64,000 nucleotides of DNA from Hungatella sp. (GTDB taxonomy: Bacteria; Bacillota; Clostridia; Lachnospirales; Lachnospiraceae): positions 178,396 through 242,395 of the forward strand of contig WASS01000007.1 of the NCBI GenBank assembly GCA_009712635.1, read 5' to 3'. Of this stretch, positions 34,537 to 45,236 are shown piece after piece (the first letter of the stretch is position 1; every line of letters starts with the position of its first letter). A program made the position numbers and the translations under genes. The notes beneath the pieces are model-generated. The model was given only the letters and a program-made list of their open reading frames with translations, did not search any database and was not told where the DNA came from.

Positions 34537-34671
34537 ATGAAAAATTTCTTGAAATTTGAATGTAGCCAATTAGGTATGTTGACAGCTTTTTTAATGGGTA
34601 TAATTATTGGCTTTTTAATATCTCCGATAAAAAAAGGTATATACTTTGGTAATAGAGACATCACTTATTAA
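34537..34671 (+). CDS. Small single-helix membrane protein, 44 aa
   Basis: ATG 34537-34539 reads plus, opposite to its neighbours. The product starts MKNFLKFECSQLGML and has one helix (about residues 12-29) ending with SPIKKGIYFG. The ribosome binding site is weak (AGCAGG). Its codon use is plausible for a real gene but the evidence is limited. Confidence 0.4.
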   Translation: MKNFLKFECSQLGMLTAFLMGIIIGFLISPIKKGIYFGNRDITY

Positions 34672-34708
34672 AAAAGTGTCCATTTACTTACTCTCTTGCA
34701 TTACCGGC

Positions 34709-35479
34709 TTAAAAATTCATCCAAAGCGTCTCCACCCTCGGAAGACTATTCTGCGCTCTGGCCGGAATCTGTAGTTTCCTCCAGCCTTTCAAATAATACA
34801 TATACGGTTCACAGTCATATCCGGAAATCATGACCTTAGCTCTGCTGAAGATCACCGTCATCAGTAGCTTCTCATGATCCGGATCAGACATTTCATACCT
34901 ATACTGCTCCCGGCTTCTCGTGGACAGTACATAAGGTGGATCCAGGTAGATTAGAACGTTATCGTGATCAAACGCTCTGATCAACTCCAGTGCCCGCTTA
35001 TTCTCAATCTGTACGCCTTTTAACCTGATCGCCATTTCTGCCAGTGCCTCCGGAAGCTGATTCCAATACCGCACTACATAGACGGCTTCCCTGCCATAAA
35101 CATCTTTCTTCCAGCCACATTTCTCAGTTAGGCGAAAGCCGTGGCTCTGCATGGATCTGACTGCAAAGTACCCTGCCTGCTCCACCGGTGACTGCGGCTC
35201 CCGTGTAAAGGATTCATCGTACACCTGTCTGGAATACGGTGTATATGTAAGCCACTCCTGCAGCTCTTGGCAGCTTTCCGGATTCTGAATCACCCGGAAG
35301 AAATTTACCACATCAACATCAAGTTCATTCACCGTCTCAATCTTGGAAGGGGGCTTTTCGAAGAACATACCCCCTCCACCAAAGTACGGATCCAAGTAGC
35401 TGTGATGCTCTGGCATATTTTTAATTATCCAGGAAGCGATCCTGCGTTTACTGCCCGGGTAATGTAATAATGATTTCAT
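34709..35479 (-). CDS. DNA adenine methylase (D12 class, Dam-like)
   Basis: 256 aa from ATG 35477-35479 with AAAGGAAA upstream. Motif I region LDPYFGGGGMFFEKPP is preceded by the PGSKRR nucleotide-binding start; the catalytic motif IV is DPPY in LIYLDPPYVLSTR. These define an N6-adenine methyltransferase of the Dam/DpnM class, common in phages to protect their DNA from host restriction. It lies in the early region of the prophage and appears intact. Confidence 0.9.
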   Translation of the reverse strand: MKSLLHYPGSKRRIASWIIKNMPEHHSYLDPYFGGGGMFFEKPPSKIETVNELDVDVVNFFRVIQNPESCQELQEWLTYTPYSRQVYDESFTREPQSPVEQAGYFAVRSMQSHGFRLTEKCGWKKDVYGREAVYVVRYWNQLPEALAEMAIRLKGVQIENKRALELIRAFDHDNVLIYLDPPYVLSTRSREQYRYEMSDPDHEKLLMTVIFSRAKVMISGYDCEPYMYYLKGWRKLQIPARAQNSLPRVETLWMNF

Positions 35480-35575
35480 TCTTCGTTTCCTTTCTCTTTT
35501 TGGCAATAAAAAAACTACCAGCTCAATACTGATAGTTAGTGTTTTTCGTTACATATTCTATTTTTCGACTTCGTA

Positions 35576-36026
35576 TTATGCTTGCTTGGCAAGTAATCGT
35601 TCTATTTCACTTTTAATTATTTGTTTTAATTTTTCTCTTTCTTCATCGGAAGGTCGTGTACTTTCATCAAATAAAACCGAATTAGGAATTTGATATACCG
35701 AGCTTACTATTGGAGTGTCACCTTTTCTTCTTGGATATAAATGCCAATTAATGTGAGGGCAACCGTTTCCAAGCAATTCATAATTCATTTTATCCGGTTT
35801 GAAAATATTATTTACTGCTTCTGCAACCATTGCCATCTCTTCAAGATGATACCTTAAAGTTTCGCTCTAGATCGTACAACTCAGGACCATGCTCTTTGCA
35901 GTTAAACACCGTATAACCTTTAAAACGTTGAAACCAACCTAAGATTACATATCCGGTTTGAAGTTCCATAATAAAGTATGGATCTTGATAAATATTTTTT
36001 TGATTTTCACACATCTTGCATGCCAT
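35576..36026 (-). pseudogene. HIT family nucleotide hydrolase, frameshifted
   Basis: Two frames together make one HIT protein of about 150 aa. The first (ATG 36024-36026, GAGGTG upstream) codes for the N-terminal half with CKMCENQ, YFIMELQTGYVILGWFQRFKG and CKEHGPELYDLERNFKV, then hits TGA. The second continues in the next frame with MAMVAEAV, YELLGNGCPHINWHLYPRR (the HIT histidine motif HINWH) and a helical tail. One extra G near 35862 explains the break. The catalytic half alone is unlikely to be made. Confidence 0.8.
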
Positions 36027-36076
36027 TGTTTTCACCTCACCTATTTAATAACCTTCATAAAAATTACCGGGATTTC

Positions 36077-37075
36077 ATGAGCCTTAAGGACAAGGGTATT
36101 GTTTTACAAGAAGATAATACGACCTTTAGAGAATTTTCAGAATTATGGCTTACGAACGAAAAAATTGGAAGTATAAGAGATCAGTCAATAACTATGATAA
36201 GAGGTCAGCTGAGCACGATAAATTCTCATATTGGAGATATAAAAATGAGGAACTTAAGGCAAAGCCATGTTGAAGCGTTTCGAGCATCCATGTTAAAGAC
36301 TGGTAAGCTGGCTCAGTATAATCTTTGCTTGTCTCGGATCAAAGCAATTACTCGATATGCCATACAAAAAGATATTATAGTAAAGGATATTACTCTTGGT
36401 ATGAAGCCAATAAAAAACACGCAACAGCTAGTAAAGCGATCTTTCACATCAGAAGAACGACAGCTTTTTACCTCCGCTAGTCTGGATAGCTTTGAACACT
36501 GTTTTGTTAATCTGCTTTTATATACCGGACTGCGTAAAAACGAGGCTTTAGCTCTGAACGTAAACGACATAGATCTGAAAAAGAAAAAGATAAGTATTAC
36601 AAAATCTCTGGTCTTTAGCAAAACAAGGGAATTCTGCTTACAATAATACACAAAAACAGCCGCTGGAAAACGCCAAGTACCTATCCCATCATATCTTATG
36701 GAAATTCTTACTAAATACATTAACGGGAAGATGGGAATTCTTTTTACATCTCGGAATGGCGGATATATATCTGGCGGAACAATGGATTTTAGATGGTGTA
36801 AAATATTGAAAAAGCTGCAAGCGGTATCAGACGCTCCTCTTGCAGATGATATTACTCTACACATGTTCCGGCACACTTACGCCAGCGATTTGTATAAATC
36901 AGGATTGGACCTTAAACAAGCCCAATACCTCTTGGGGCATGACGACATTAGGACCACTCTCGACACTTACACTCACTTTGGATTTGCTGATGTGAAAGTA
37001 GATAAACTGGAATCGTATTACAATGCAGTCAAAATGCAGTCAAACGAAAAAGTGATACCCCTGAAACACGCATAA
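36077..37075 (+). pseudogene. Phage tyrosine recombinase (integrase), interrupted
   Basis: The core-binding region (TTFREFSELWL onward) and catalytic domain are recognisable, with Arg in YTGLRKNEAL, the HxxR box in HMFRHTYASDL, His in LLGHDDIRTT and Tyr in LDTYTHFG. TAA at 36644-36646 interrupts the frame between the first Arg and the remaining catalytic residues, and the frame resumes at once with TKTAAGKRQVPIP. The N-terminal arm-binding domain is missing because the antisense HIT gene begins there. The gene ends 9 bases before attR DNA similarity begins, as expected for an integrase at its own attachment site. Confidence 0.85.
37023..37042 (+). repeat. Right copy of the 20-bp double ATGCAGTCA repeat
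   Basis: It is identical to 25641-25660 and lies within the last codons of the integrase, 43 bases from the attR core. It is likely an arm-type integrase binding site. Confidence 0.55.
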
Positions 37076-37084
37076 ACACGGCAT

Positions 37085-37116
37085 TTCGTAAGAATAAATT
37101 AAATTATTACAATTTA
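37085..37116 (+). repeat. attR core, 32-bp direct repeat
   Basis: Identical to 25493-25524. It lies 9 bases after the integrase stop and about ten bases before the -35 region of the next chromosomal gene. Confidence 0.88.
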
Positions 37117-37126
37117 TCATATAAAC

Positions 37127-37155
37127 TTGTAAGATCCCCTATTTTCTGCTATGCT
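37127..37155 (+). promoter_or_regulatory. Promoter of the membrane protein gene at 37194
   Basis: TTGTAA (37127-37132) and TATGCT (37150-37155) with a 17-base spacer. The prophage inserted just upstream of this promoter without breaking it. Confidence 0.55.
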
Positions 37156-37193
37156 AGGTAACGGAATAATTATCAGGAGGAATTTGAATTCAT

Positions 37194-38108
37194 ATGACTC
37201 AGTATAACAATCAAACCAGACCGGATCGCCGCAGGACAAGCTCCGGATACCGGCGTGACAACGGAAAAAGCGGTTTTCTTTCGGTCCTTCTGTTTTATGT
37301 GCTTCCTTTCATCGTTATTAACGGGATTATCTTTTTACTGGTAACAGCCCGTCCGAAGGCAGAGATAACCATTGGTGAAAGCAGCGATTTTATTTCTACC
37401 ACGATGGAATTAAAGGTGAAATCCCTTCTTCCCATAAAGACTATGGAAGTTTCCCTGGACAGTACCCCTATTGAATTAACCAAGACAGGGGGAAGTACTT
37501 ATAAAACCACATTAAAAAATAACGGAACACTGGAAGTAAAGCTGACTGGATTTAATAAGATGAAGTCCGTTTCCTATGAAACAGTTAATGTTCTGGACGA
37601 TACTCCTCCTGCTGTGAAAGACAATGTTCTTGAAAATGGCATTCTTTCATTCCGCCTGGAAGATACTCAGTCTGGTGTGGATTATTCCTCTATCGCGGCC
37701 TCTGATGAGGATAATGCGGATATTCTTCCTCTTTCAATTGACCGCAGTACCGGACTTGTGACTTTTGAAATTAAGAAAGAGAACATCACCATTACAGCCA
37801 AGGATAAGATTGGCAACGAGCTTCATGTTACCTTTACACCTCAGGGAGATAGTTTCGAAGATGCTGAGATGAAAAACGAAGAAGCTGCAGAAAATGGAGA
37901 CACTGCCGAAACAGATACTTCCTTAGAAACCGATGCTGAAGAAGAAACAAAAGAAACAAAATCAGTAAGCGATACAAAATCAACCAGCGTTACTAAATCA
38001 ACTAACAATACTAAAACGGCAAACAGTACCAAATCCTCGAAAGAGTCTGCTAAGAGTACAGACACTACGAAATCTACTTCCAAATCAAATACAGGCAAAA
38101 AGAAATAA
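37194..38108 (+). CDS. Single-pass membrane protein with Ser/Thr/Lys-rich tail, unknown function
   Basis: 304 aa. A basic N-terminus (residues 1-26) precedes one membrane helix (28-49); the extracytoplasmic part (50-215) is beta-rich with an Ig-like pattern and DDTPPAV in its middle. The last 90 residues are low-complexity, first acidic and then Ser/Thr/Lys repeats ending GKKK, suited to wall spanning or wall contact. The ribosome binding site CAGGAGG is 13 bases before the ATG, a little far. No known domain is recognised. Confidence 0.6.
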   Translation: MTQYNNQTRPDRRRTSSGYRRDNGKSGFLSVLLFYVLPFIVINGIIFLLVTARPKAEITIGESSDFISTTMELKVKSLLPIKTMEVSLDSTPIELTKTGGSTYKTTLKNNGTLEVKLTGFNKMKSVSYETVNVLDDTPPAVKDNVLENGILSFRLEDTQSGVDYSSIAASDEDNADILPLSIDRSTGLVTFEIKKENITITAKDKIGNELHVTFTPQGDSFEDAEMKNEEAAENGDTAETDTSLETDAEEETKETKSVSDTKSTSVTKSTNNTKTANSTKSSKESAKSTDTTKSTSKSNTGKKK

Positions 38109-38126
38109 TCGATTTGCTTATACGGC

Positions 38127-38172
38127 AAAAGCCGGATCCATGTTACCCTGTAAAGGCACGGATCCGGCTTTT

Positions 38173-38175
<3 letters not shown>
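38127..38175. terminator. Bidirectional terminator between the membrane protein gene and malQ
   Basis: GCCGGATCC (38131-38139) and GGATCCGGC (38160-38168) pair perfectly, flanked by A-rich and T-rich runs on the two sides, so it can end both convergent transcripts. The malQ stop lies just beyond it. Confidence 0.9.
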
Positions 38176-39651
<1,476 letters not shown>

Positions 39652-39888
39652 AAACCAGTCTCCTTTATCTATACATTTTTCCTAATGTTTTAACGTTCTT
39701 ATTGGTTAACAATATCATAAAGCCATTGGAATGGCAACCATTGCCTCCTCAGGATTTTTTTGTAAATAAATCATAGGAATTTCGACCCGGAATGTTAAGA
39801 GAAAAGAAATACTAATTCCTTAGATTTCATGTAGAATAAAGGTGTAACAACAAAGCAGCAACTACTACAACATTAGGAGGATTTTATT

Positions 39889-40641
39889 ATGAGAAAATTG
39901 AATAAACCACTGGCAGCAGCTGCTGCAGCAGCCGCAGTAATCGGCTTAACCGCCTGCACCCAGACGACCGGTGCTGCCCCAGCTCCCCAGGCAGTTGTAA
40001 ACGCACAGAATCAGAACAATATACAGGTACAAAGTCAGGAAGAAGTAAAGGTCGTTCCCGACAAAGCTGAAGTCAGCTTTGCAGTTTCTTCCCAGGCAGC
40101 AGATCCAAAATCAGTTCAGGATTTAAACAGCACTGATGTAGATAAAGTACTCAGCTTTTTAAAAAGCACAGGCATTGACGAAAAATCCATTCAGACTTCC
40201 AGCTTCGGCCTTCAGCCTGTTTACGACTGGAACAACGGACAAAAAATAACTGGATATGAGATGAGAACTGGTATTGTTGTATCAGATATTCCTATGGATC
40301 AGGTAGGTACTCTCCTCTCCTCTTCCATCGAGGCCGGTATCAATACCGTAGACCGCATTTCTTACCTGTCCAGCAAATATGATGAGTCCTATCAGGAAGC
40401 CTTAAAAAAGGCAGTTGAATCCTCAAAAGTAAAAGCCGAGGCTATGGCAGCTGCAAGCGGGAAATCTCTTGGTGAAGTTACAAATGTACAGGAAATCAGT
40501 TCTTACAATGAGAACCGCTATACCACTTATAATGCTGACTCAGCCACAGCTTCCCTTGAGGCAGGTGCCAAAGCCTTAGCCATTGAGCCTGGTCAGATCA
40601 GCGTAACGGCACAGGTAACCGTAACCTACAGCATTAAATAA
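39889..40641 (+). CDS. SIMPL domain (DUF541) lipoprotein
   Basis: 250 aa. An alanine-rich signal peptide ends in lipobox LTAC with C23. The mature part carries the SIMPL/DUF541 pattern: VQSQEEVKVVPDKAEVSFAV, the loop KSTGIDEKSIQTSSFGLQP and VTAQVTVTYSIK at the end. SIMPL proteins are secreted or periplasmic and form oligomeric rings in some species; their task is unclear. RBS TAGGAGG lies before the ATG. Confidence 0.85.
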   Translation: MRKLNKPLAAAAAAAAVIGLTACTQTTGAAPAPQAVVNAQNQNNIQVQSQEEVKVVPDKAEVSFAVSSQAADPKSVQDLNSTDVDKVLSFLKSTGIDEKSIQTSSFGLQPVYDWNNGQKITGYEMRTGIVVSDIPMDQVGTLLSSSIEAGINTVDRISYLSSKYDESYQEALKKAVESSKVKAEAMAAASGKSLGEVTNVQEISSYNENRYTTYNADSATASLEAGAKALAIEPGQISVTAQVTVTYSIK

Positions 40642-40648
40642 ATAAATA

Positions 40649-40696
40649 AAAGCAGCAGCATGCTCAGAGACATTCTCAGAACATGCTGCTTTCTTT
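40649..40696. terminator. Terminator between the SIMPL gene and mscS
   Basis: AAAGCAGCAGCATG and CATGCTGCTTT pair around a 17-base loop, followed by CTTTC on the plus strand and preceded by A-rich DNA that serves the minus-strand transcript. Confidence 0.8.
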
Positions 40697-41626
40697 CTAC
40701 CTTCCACCATCTTTAATATGAACATCCAGCTGGCTGTAAGGGATTTCAATCCCCGCCTCATCAAACTCCAGCTTAATCCTCTCTAAAATCTTCCACCTGG
40801 CTGTCCAGTAATTTTCCACTAAAGTCCAGCCTCTTCCCCCAAGAGTTACAGAATTAGCCGATAACGCATTGACGAAAATATCAATCGGCTCGTCCTTTTT
40901 CACCTCAGGCTGGCTGTCAAAAATCATTTGTAGCAGCTCTTTCGCCTTTTTTAAATCTGCTCCATAGCCAATCTCCACAAGAATATCGAGTCTGCGTTTA
41001 TCCATGGCTGTTACATTGGTAAGGGGAGAGTTGGAAAGTGTCCCGTTTGGTATCACAACCTGCTTATTATCTGCTGTAGTAAGAACAGTATAGACAAGAC
41101 CAATGGTACGGACAGTTCCTTCTCCTGATTCTGATACAATATAATCCCCTACACGAAACGGCTTCATAAGAAGGATTAAGACCCCTCCCGCAAAGTTTGC
41201 AAGGCTTCCCTGGACAGCAAGACCGATGGCAATACTTGCAGAACCAAGAAGTGCCACGATAGAAGCAGAATTTACCCCCACCTGTCCTGCGATGATAAAT
41301 GCCAGAAGGCAGTACATAACCGCATTTAATACAGAGAGAAGAAATTTCCTTACGCTGACCTCCATATCCACTCTTTTAAATGAGCGGTTCAGCATGCCAT
41401 GCAAAATTTTTATCACTCTTGATCCAATGAAAAAAATTACGATTGCAATTAATATACTTATTCCAAATGAAATGATGGAAGGCATCCAGCCTTTTATGGT
41501 TTCCATCATTACATTGGGCTTTAATTGTTCCAGGTTTTCCTGTACTTCCTGCAGTGCTGCAATGGTTTCCTGGGGTGCTGCAGTGGTTTCCTGTGACGCT
41601 GCAGCAGCAATCAAATGTACGATCAT
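40697..41626 (-). CDS. Small-conductance mechanosensitive channel (MscS family)
   Basis: 309 aa. Three helices in the first 150 residues; the third has the MscS pore pattern ASIAIGLAVQGSLANFAGG followed by KPFRVGDYI. The cytoplasmic beta and alpha/beta domains follow. The N-terminal 40 residues contain a small Gln/Glu/Thr repeat (SQETTAAPQETIAALQE) before the first helix. The channel releases solutes on osmotic downshock. Its start overlaps the glgB stop as ATGA, and the GGAG lies inside glgB, so its translation is tied to glycogen branching enzyme. Confidence 0.93.
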   Translation of the reverse strand: MIVHLIAAAASQETTAAPQETIAALQEVQENLEQLKPNVMMETIKGWMPSIISFGISILIAIVIFFIGSRVIKILHGMLNRSFKRVDMEVSVRKFLLSVLNAVMYCLLAFIIAGQVGVNSASIVALLGSASIAIGLAVQGSLANFAGGVLILLMKPFRVGDYIVSESGEGTVRTIGLVYTVLTTADNKQVVIPNGTLSNSPLTNVTAMDKRRLDILVEIGYGADLKKAKELLQMIFDSQPEVKKDEPIDIFVNALSANSVTLGGRGWTLVENYWTARWKILERIKLEFDEAGIEIPYSQLDVHIKDGGR

Positions 41627-43926
41627 ATCAGATTCTCCTGTTTCACTTTCTTATCCTTTTTTATTACAATGCTTTTTGTGTTCTTCACTTTTACAGGCGT
41701 GCAGGAAAAAATGGCTACACTGAGAGGAGCCACGGTAATTTCAATGGAATTTTCCCGCTCGTCTGCTTCTTTCTTTTTTGATATCTTTACTCTCTTATTC
41801 TGGTATCCTTCTCCACCGAATGCCTGGTCATTGCTGTTAATCAGTTCCTTATATTTTCCTTCAAATGGAACACCTATACAGTACTTTTCATGTAACATGG
41901 TGTCAAAGTTGCAGACAAAAAGAAGGGTTTCTTCTTTCTTTTTCGTTTTTCTTAAGAATACAATGATACTGTCTCCGGATTTCGTACATTCCACCCATTC
42001 AAAGCCTTCCGGATCGTAATCAAGGGCATACAAAGCCGGCTGGCTTAAATAGAGGTGATTCAGGGCTTTTACATACTCCCTCAGCTGGCTGTGCAGCGTT
42101 TCTTCTAAAAGCTCCCAGTCCAGGCTTCTGTTTTCATCCCATTCCCTGATCTGTCCAAATTCCTGGCCCATAAACAAAAGCTTTTTCCCTGGATGCCCTG
42201 CCATAAATCCATAAGCCGCCCTTAAGTTCGCTGCCTTCTTCTCCAACGTATCACCCGGCATTTTCCCAATCATAGATCCCTTTAAATGAACTACCTCGTC
42301 ATGGGAGAAAACCAGAATAAAATCTTCGCTGTAGGCATACAGCAGGCTAAAGGTCAATTCACCATAATGGTGCTTTCTGAAATAAGGGTCGCACTGCATA
42401 TAGCCGGTAAAGTCATTCATCCAGCCCATATTCCATTTAAAATCAAATCCCAGCCCTTCCTCTTTTACATCTCCGGTAACTCTTGGCCAGGCTGTGGACT
42501 CCTCTGCAATCAGAACAGCACCATCCTTACGGTTCTTAAAAATGGAGTTTAAGTGCTTTAAGAATTCTACTGCTTCCAGATTCTCATTTCCACCGTAAAG
42601 ATTGGGGATCCATTCTCCTGGTTCTTTCCCGTAATCCAGATACAGCATGGAAGCCACTGCATCCATGCGGATTCCATCTGCATGATATTTTTCCACCCAG
42701 TACAGGGCATTGGCAATTAAAAAATTGGTCACCTGAGGGCGTCCATAATTATAGATCAGAGTTCCCCAGTGAGGATGGGCTCCCTGCCTGGGATCTTTAT
42801 GCTCATAAACGCAGGTACCGTCAAAACAGGCTAGTCCGAAGCTGTCTCTTGGAAAATGAGCCGGAACCCAGTCAAGAATCACACCAATTCCCTCCTGGTG
42901 CAAAAGCTCTACTAAATATTTAAAATCATCAGGCGTTCCAAAACGGCTGGTAGGTGCATAATAGCCAGTTACCTGGTACCCCCAGGAAGCATCCAGGGGG
43001 TGTTCCATCACAGGAAGCAGCTCTACATGAGTATAGCCCATTTCTTTTACGTATGATACCAGCTTCTTACCAATCTCCCGGTAATTGAGAAATTCCGATC
43101 CATTTAAGGGCTCTCCGTCACTGTTATATTCTGCTTCCTTGCGAAGCCACGACCCCAGATGGACCTCATAGATAGAAAGCGGCTCTCTGGTAAGATTCCA
43201 AGATGCTCTTTTTTTCAGCCACCCCTCATCATTCCAGGAGTATCGTTCCATATCCCATATTACAGAAGCATTGTCCGGACGCAGTTCACAATAGCTTGCA
43301 TAAGGGTCGCTTTTCAGCTGAATCCCCCCATCCATAGCCTTAATCTCATATTTATAAATCATCCCCACATGTAAACCAGGAATAAATAATTCAAAAATTC
43401 CGGAATCACCAAGCTTTCGCATGGGATGCCGTCTGCCGTCCCACAGGTTAAAATCACCCACAACGCTGACTCTCATGGCACAAGGTGCCCAGACAGAAAA
43501 ATAAACGCCTTTCGTGTCTTTCATGGTCATTGGGTGCGCTCCCATTTTATCGAAAATGCTGTAATGAATTCCGGAACTGAACTTTTTTATGTCTGTTTCC
43601 GTATAGTAAGGGTCAAAACTGTAGGGGTCAATAAGTTCCTCATTGGTATGGTTGTCATATGTAACCTGATAGAGGTACTGAAATTTCGTCTTCTCAGGTA
43701 AGAGCACCGCAAAAAATCCTGCATCATCTACCCGCTCCATAGGATGAAGTATGCCGTCCCTGATTCCTTTTACCGACACAGTTACAGCCGTGGGTATAAA
43801 GGCCTGAATCAAAAGCCCTGAACCTGTCACATGGGGTCCCAGTAACCGGTGGGGATCTGCGGCTTCCGAATATACGATTTCCTCAATACCCGCCCAATCC
43901 ATTAAATCATATAAAGTTTTATCCAT
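41623..43926 (-). CDS. glgB: 1,4-alpha-glucan branching enzyme
   Basis: 767 aa. N-terminal module plus CBM48 (GVYFSVWAPCAMRVSVVGDF) and GH13 catalytic barrel with ELLPVMEHPLDASWGYQ, nucleophile Asp in DGIRMDAVASML, Glu in LIAEESTAWP and transition-state Asp in FSHDEVVH. It makes alpha-1,6 branches in glycogen. The usual glgCDAP genes are not in the window. RBS GGGAGGAG precedes the ATG. The C-terminal 60 residues are longer and more Lys-rich than usual. Confidence 0.96.
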   Translation of the reverse strand: MDKTLYDLMDWAGIEEIVYSEAADPHRLLGPHVTGSGLLIQAFIPTAVTVSVKGIRDGILHPMERVDDAGFFAVLLPEKTKFQYLYQVTYDNHTNEELIDPYSFDPYYTETDIKKFSSGIHYSIFDKMGAHPMTMKDTKGVYFSVWAPCAMRVSVVGDFNLWDGRRHPMRKLGDSGIFELFIPGLHVGMIYKYEIKAMDGGIQLKSDPYASYCELRPDNASVIWDMERYSWNDEGWLKKRASWNLTREPLSIYEVHLGSWLRKEAEYNSDGEPLNGSEFLNYREIGKKLVSYVKEMGYTHVELLPVMEHPLDASWGYQVTGYYAPTSRFGTPDDFKYLVELLHQEGIGVILDWVPAHFPRDSFGLACFDGTCVYEHKDPRQGAHPHWGTLIYNYGRPQVTNFLIANALYWVEKYHADGIRMDAVASMLYLDYGKEPGEWIPNLYGGNENLEAVEFLKHLNSIFKNRKDGAVLIAEESTAWPRVTGDVKEEGLGFDFKWNMGWMNDFTGYMQCDPYFRKHHYGELTFSLLYAYSEDFILVFSHDEVVHLKGSMIGKMPGDTLEKKAANLRAAYGFMAGHPGKKLLFMGQEFGQIREWDENRSLDWELLEETLHSQLREYVKALNHLYLSQPALYALDYDPEGFEWVECTKSGDSIIVFLRKTKKKEETLLFVCNFDTMLHEKYCIGVPFEGKYKELINSNDQAFGGEGYQNKRVKISKKKEADERENSIEITVAPLSVAIFSCTPVKVKNTKSIVIKKDKKVKQENLI

Positions 43927-44010
43927 ATCTGGCTCCTCCCGCTTCTTTGATTCTGTACCGTAATTTTATCAAAGCAGAAAGTATTTTTCAATAGATACAG
44001 GTGGCTTTCC

Positions 44011-45060
44011 TCACCTTGTTCTTGCGTAAGCAAGCATCAGATCCACCATTCTTCCATAGCTTTTCACTCCGTCTGACTGGCTGTTCATTTTTAAATATGT
44101 ATTATTCATTTTATTGGAAACCTCTGCCGCTTTGCCCTCATACTGTCCCCAGAATTCGTTATTATCTCTTAAATCATCCCATGCTTTCTGATCAAGCATA
44201 TGGCAGATCTCCCTGTAAGAAACCAGATCTGTTTTAGACAATGCGTTGGTGGCATAGACCCAGCCAGTTAAATATCCGCTATAACGGAAAGCCTCATTAT
44301 CCGAACCAATACAGGCTAAATATCCGATAAAATTCGCTTCGTCTTCTCTCATAAATCCTCTTAAATGAGACAATTCATGGCAAACCGTATGGGGAATATT
44401 GTAATCGGGCATGGAACGGTTGTAAGTTGCTTCCACGGTGAACGGCGAGTACTGACCGCATAGCTGCTGGACAGAAAAATACTGAGATAAAATAAGAGGT
44501 TTTGGCTGTGGATAATATCCGGATAATTCCGGGTAGGTCTCTCCCAGCTTCCTCATGGCCTTTACGCTTTCATTTTTCACAACAGCTGTATCCACCTGCT
44601 CGTTAATTCCTTCTTCACACATTCCGTTGACAATCGCTGTCAGAGAAAGGCAGAGATCCTTCAAATCTTCTTCTGAGGACTTTTTCATCTCCAGCCCCGA
44701 TGTTTTAGAAAACGGAGTTCTGTAATAATTAATCCCGCAGTGGAAGGTAAACAGAAAAAACAGACACGCAATTAAAAACAGAGTCCGGATCAGAAGGCGC
44801 TTTCCTTCTCTGAAGTGCCGGATTCCATATATAAGGCAATACAGGATCAGTGCATAAGATAAAAGTTCAACCACTGCAAAAGGAAATAAGCCTGATAATC
44901 TGCCTATACTTCCTACAATCACCGGATAAATCAGTTTCGCATACCAGTCCCCGATTCCAGATACTGTTCTGGCCAGAATCTGGAATGTGAACGATGATAT
45001 AAGTAAGACTGCCGAACTGATAATCAATTTTCTGTCTGTGCTTTTTCCTCTTTTTTCCAT
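44011..45060 (-). CDS. DUF3810 membrane metalloprotease-like protein
   Basis: 349 aa with three N-terminal helices (about 12-35, 55-75 and 87-107) and an extracytoplasmic domain containing HELSHLRGFMREDEANF, an HExxH-type zinc site with downstream Glu. This is the DUF3810 pattern. A peptidase role at the membrane surface is plausible but unproven. RBS GGGGGA precedes the ATG. The following gene cluster (glgB) is 84 bases downstream. Confidence 0.8.
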   Translation of the reverse strand: MEKRGKSTDRKLIISSAVLLISSFTFQILARTVSGIGDWYAKLIYPVIVGSIGRLSGLFPFAVVELLSYALILYCLIYGIRHFREGKRLLIRTLFLIACLFFLFTFHCGINYYRTPFSKTSGLEMKKSSEEDLKDLCLSLTAIVNGMCEEGINEQVDTAVVKNESVKAMRKLGETYPELSGYYPQPKPLILSQYFSVQQLCGQYSPFTVEATYNRSMPDYNIPHTVCHELSHLRGFMREDEANFIGYLACIGSDNEAFRYSGYLTGWVYATNALSKTDLVSYREICHMLDQKAWDDLRDNNEFWGQYEGKAAEVSNKMNNTYLKMNSQSDGVKSYGRMVDLMLAYARTR

Positions 45061-45236
45061 ATCCAGTGTCCCCCAGATGTGAGTATTTTTATGGAATAAA
45101 CTTTACCACATGATTATGGACATTTCATGAATGATTGTGAATATTTTCTTACCATTTTGTGAAACCCCTTGCACAATTTTCCAAACTCATTTAAACTTTG
45201 ATACATGACTATGAAGAAAGCAAAGAAGAGAACATT

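Larger units (their letters stand above)
25493..37116. mobile_element. Decayed prophage (about 11.6 kb) between attL and attR
   Basis: Two identical 32-bp direct repeats (25493-25524 and 37085-37116) bound a block with phage gene order: integrase next to attR, then leftward on the minus strand early genes, small terminase, XkdX, holin, endolysin and a tail-fibre-like protein. Large terminase, portal, capsid, tail and the lysogeny-control and replication genes are missing. The integrase and endolysin carry in-frame stops and a HIT gene is frameshifted, so the element is defective. AT-rich cargo genes at 30.2-33.1 kb remain intact. Confidence 0.85.

Noticed and set aside
34299..34559. 86-codon plus-strand frame
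   Set aside because: It overlaps antisense to the basic phage protein gene, which has a strong AGGAGGG site. The only supported plus-strand gene here starts later, at 34537.
36313..36876. 187-codon minus-strand frame across the integrase
   Set aside because: It is antisense to conserved integrase sequence including catalytic boxes and has no family pattern.
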